Source: Bacteroidales bacterium (GTDB lineage: Bacteria > Bacteroidota > Bacteroidia > Bacteroidales > UBA7960). Taken from it: DNA of 6,234 bases. Positions 5,395 through 6,234 of the stretch are shown here, one piece after another. The position numbers and the translations under genes were made by a program. Position 1 is the stretch's first letter. Each line of letters starts with the position of its first letter. Location: NCBI GenBank assembly GCA_007120675.1, contig SKNE01000113.1, positions 1 to 6,234 on the forward strand, in the 5' to 3' direction. Below the pieces are notes generated by a model that saw nothing but the letters and a program-made list of their open reading frames with translations, did no database searches and had not been told where the DNA came from.

Positions 5395-6234
5395 CTACAT
5401 CTCGATGTTGATCCCCAGCGACACGGTGCGCACCTGCGGGTGGGTGAAGAAGTCCGTTCCCATCACCAGGTCGGACGGCCCCGCATAGTTCACTTCGGGG
5501 TCCATGCCGCTGTAGTTGGTGAAGGTAAGCAGGTTTTGTCCCGTGATGAACACTCGGGCACTGCTCATCCCCAGCCTGTTGGCCAGGGCGGGCTCCAGGC
5601 GGTAGCTGAACGTCAGGTTCTTCACCCGGAGATAGGACCCGTCTTCAATGAAACGAGATGAGATGCGGTTGTTATTGTTGGGGTCCAGCTCGGTGGCCCG
5701 TGGAATGTCCGTCTCATCGCCAGGCTGGCGCCAGCGGTTCAATACTGCGGTTGTCTGGTTGTCCGATCCTTTCATGGACTCAATGTAAATCCGGGTTCCA
5801 TTAAAGATGTCGTTGCCATAGGAGAACTGCAGGAAGAGGCTCAGCTCGAAGTTCTGGTAGGTGAGCCTGTTGGTGAGTCCCCCGATGAAGTCGGGATTGG
5901 GGTCACCGATCTTGGTGCGGTCTTCTGAGGTGATCTGTCCGTCGCCGTTGATGTCGGCAAAGACAATGTCGCCGGTGGAGGGGTCGACGCCCAGGCTCAG
6001 GTAGCCATAGAAGATGCCCATGGGTTCGCCCACCCGCACGCTGTTGCTGCCGCGCCCGATATTGTCCAGGGGCTGGTCGTTGTAAAGGGACAGCACCTTG
6101 TTGCGGTTGCGGCTGATGTTAAAGGAGCTTGACCAGGAGAACTGGTTATTCTCGATGTTCACCGTGCTGAGGCTTAACTCTATCCCCTTGTTTTCCAGTT
6201 CACCAATGTTGGATGTGATGCTTCCATAGCCGGA
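5395..6234 (-). CDS. SusC/RagA-family TonB-dependent outer-membrane transporter, C-terminal 279 residues
   Basis: The frame is open from the right edge to a TAG at 5395-5397; the plug domain and most of the roughly 1000-residue barrel lie outside the window. The visible part carries classic SusC C-terminal motifs: IGELENKGIELSLST (10-24), VGEPMGIFYGY (68-78), FADINGDGQITSEDRTKIGDPNPDFIGGL (92-120; a stretch typical of SusC rather than a proven calcium site), LSLFLQFSYGNDIFN (131-145), FIEDGSYLRVKNLTFSY (195-211) and ITGQNLLTFTNYSGMDPEV (230-248). The protein forms the TonB-powered barrel that imports oligomers captured by the SusD lid encoded next. It ends in SLGINIEM: the usual terminal aromatic residue of outer-membrane barrels is replaced by Met. 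Substrate unknown. Confidence 0.96.
   Translation of the reverse strand, partial: SGYGSITSNIGELENKGIELSLSTVNIENNQFSWSSSFNISRNRNKVLSLYNDQPLDNIGRGSNSVRVGEPMGIFYGYLSLGVDPSTGDIVFADINGDGQITSEDRTKIGDPNPDFIGGLTNRLTYQNFELSLFLQFSYGNDIFNGTRIYIESMKGSDNQTTAVLNRWRQPGDETDIPRATELDPNNNNRISSRFIEDGSYLRVKNLTFSYRLEPALANRLGMSSARVFITGQNLLTFTNYSGMDPEVNYAGPSDLVMGTDFFTHPQVRTVSLGINIEM

Noticed and set aside
5917..5958. An EF-hand or dockerin-like motif (DINGDGQITSED)
   Set aside because: This stretch is part of the normal SusC C-terminal consensus and is not evidence for a separate calcium-binding or dockerin domain.

Overview
All five protein genes lie on the minus strand, so the window reads right to left: C-terminal part of a SusC-type TonB-dependent porin (6234-5395), a SusD-type lipoprotein (5256-3871), a PKD plus choice-of-anchor-J lipoprotein (3592-2684), a cyanophycinase-like peptidase S51 lipoprotein (2613-1759) and a YfcC-family inner-membrane transporter (1586 to the left edge). 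A SusC/SusD pair is diagnostic of Bacteroidota. The lipoproteins fit this: lipobox cysteines are followed by acidic residues, and no clear Shine-Dalgarno sequences are seen at the starts. GC content looks to be in the high fifties by eye, which is high for Bacteroides and suggests another, perhaps environmental, lineage; I cannot place it further.

Layout: the susC-susD gap (138 nt) is unusually long and holds a compact set of nested inverted repeats that can fold as a four-way junction, with an exact Bacteroidota -7 box (TAnnTTTG) inside one arm. The 278-nt gap after susD has no convincing gene but carries a 35-bp tandem repeat and other diverged repeats. A 70-nt gap separates the PKD lipoprotein from the S51 gene. 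The 172-nt gap before the transporter is mostly two copies of a 51-bp tandem repeat.

Working model (inference): this is a peptide- or amino-acid-polymer utilization locus built like a polysaccharide utilization locus but without any carbohydrate enzyme in view. SusC/SusD would bind and import oligomers, the PKD/anchor-J lipoprotein may be an accessory surface binder, and the cyanophycinase-like lipoprotein would cleave the polymer outside the cytoplasm. The YfcC transporter, whose superfamily includes basic amino acid exchangers, would carry products across the inner membrane. Cyanophycin (poly-aspartate with arginine side chains) or other beta-aspartyl peptides are the natural candidate substrates. 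No regulator, isoaspartyl peptidase or 5' end of susC is in the window, so the model is untested here.
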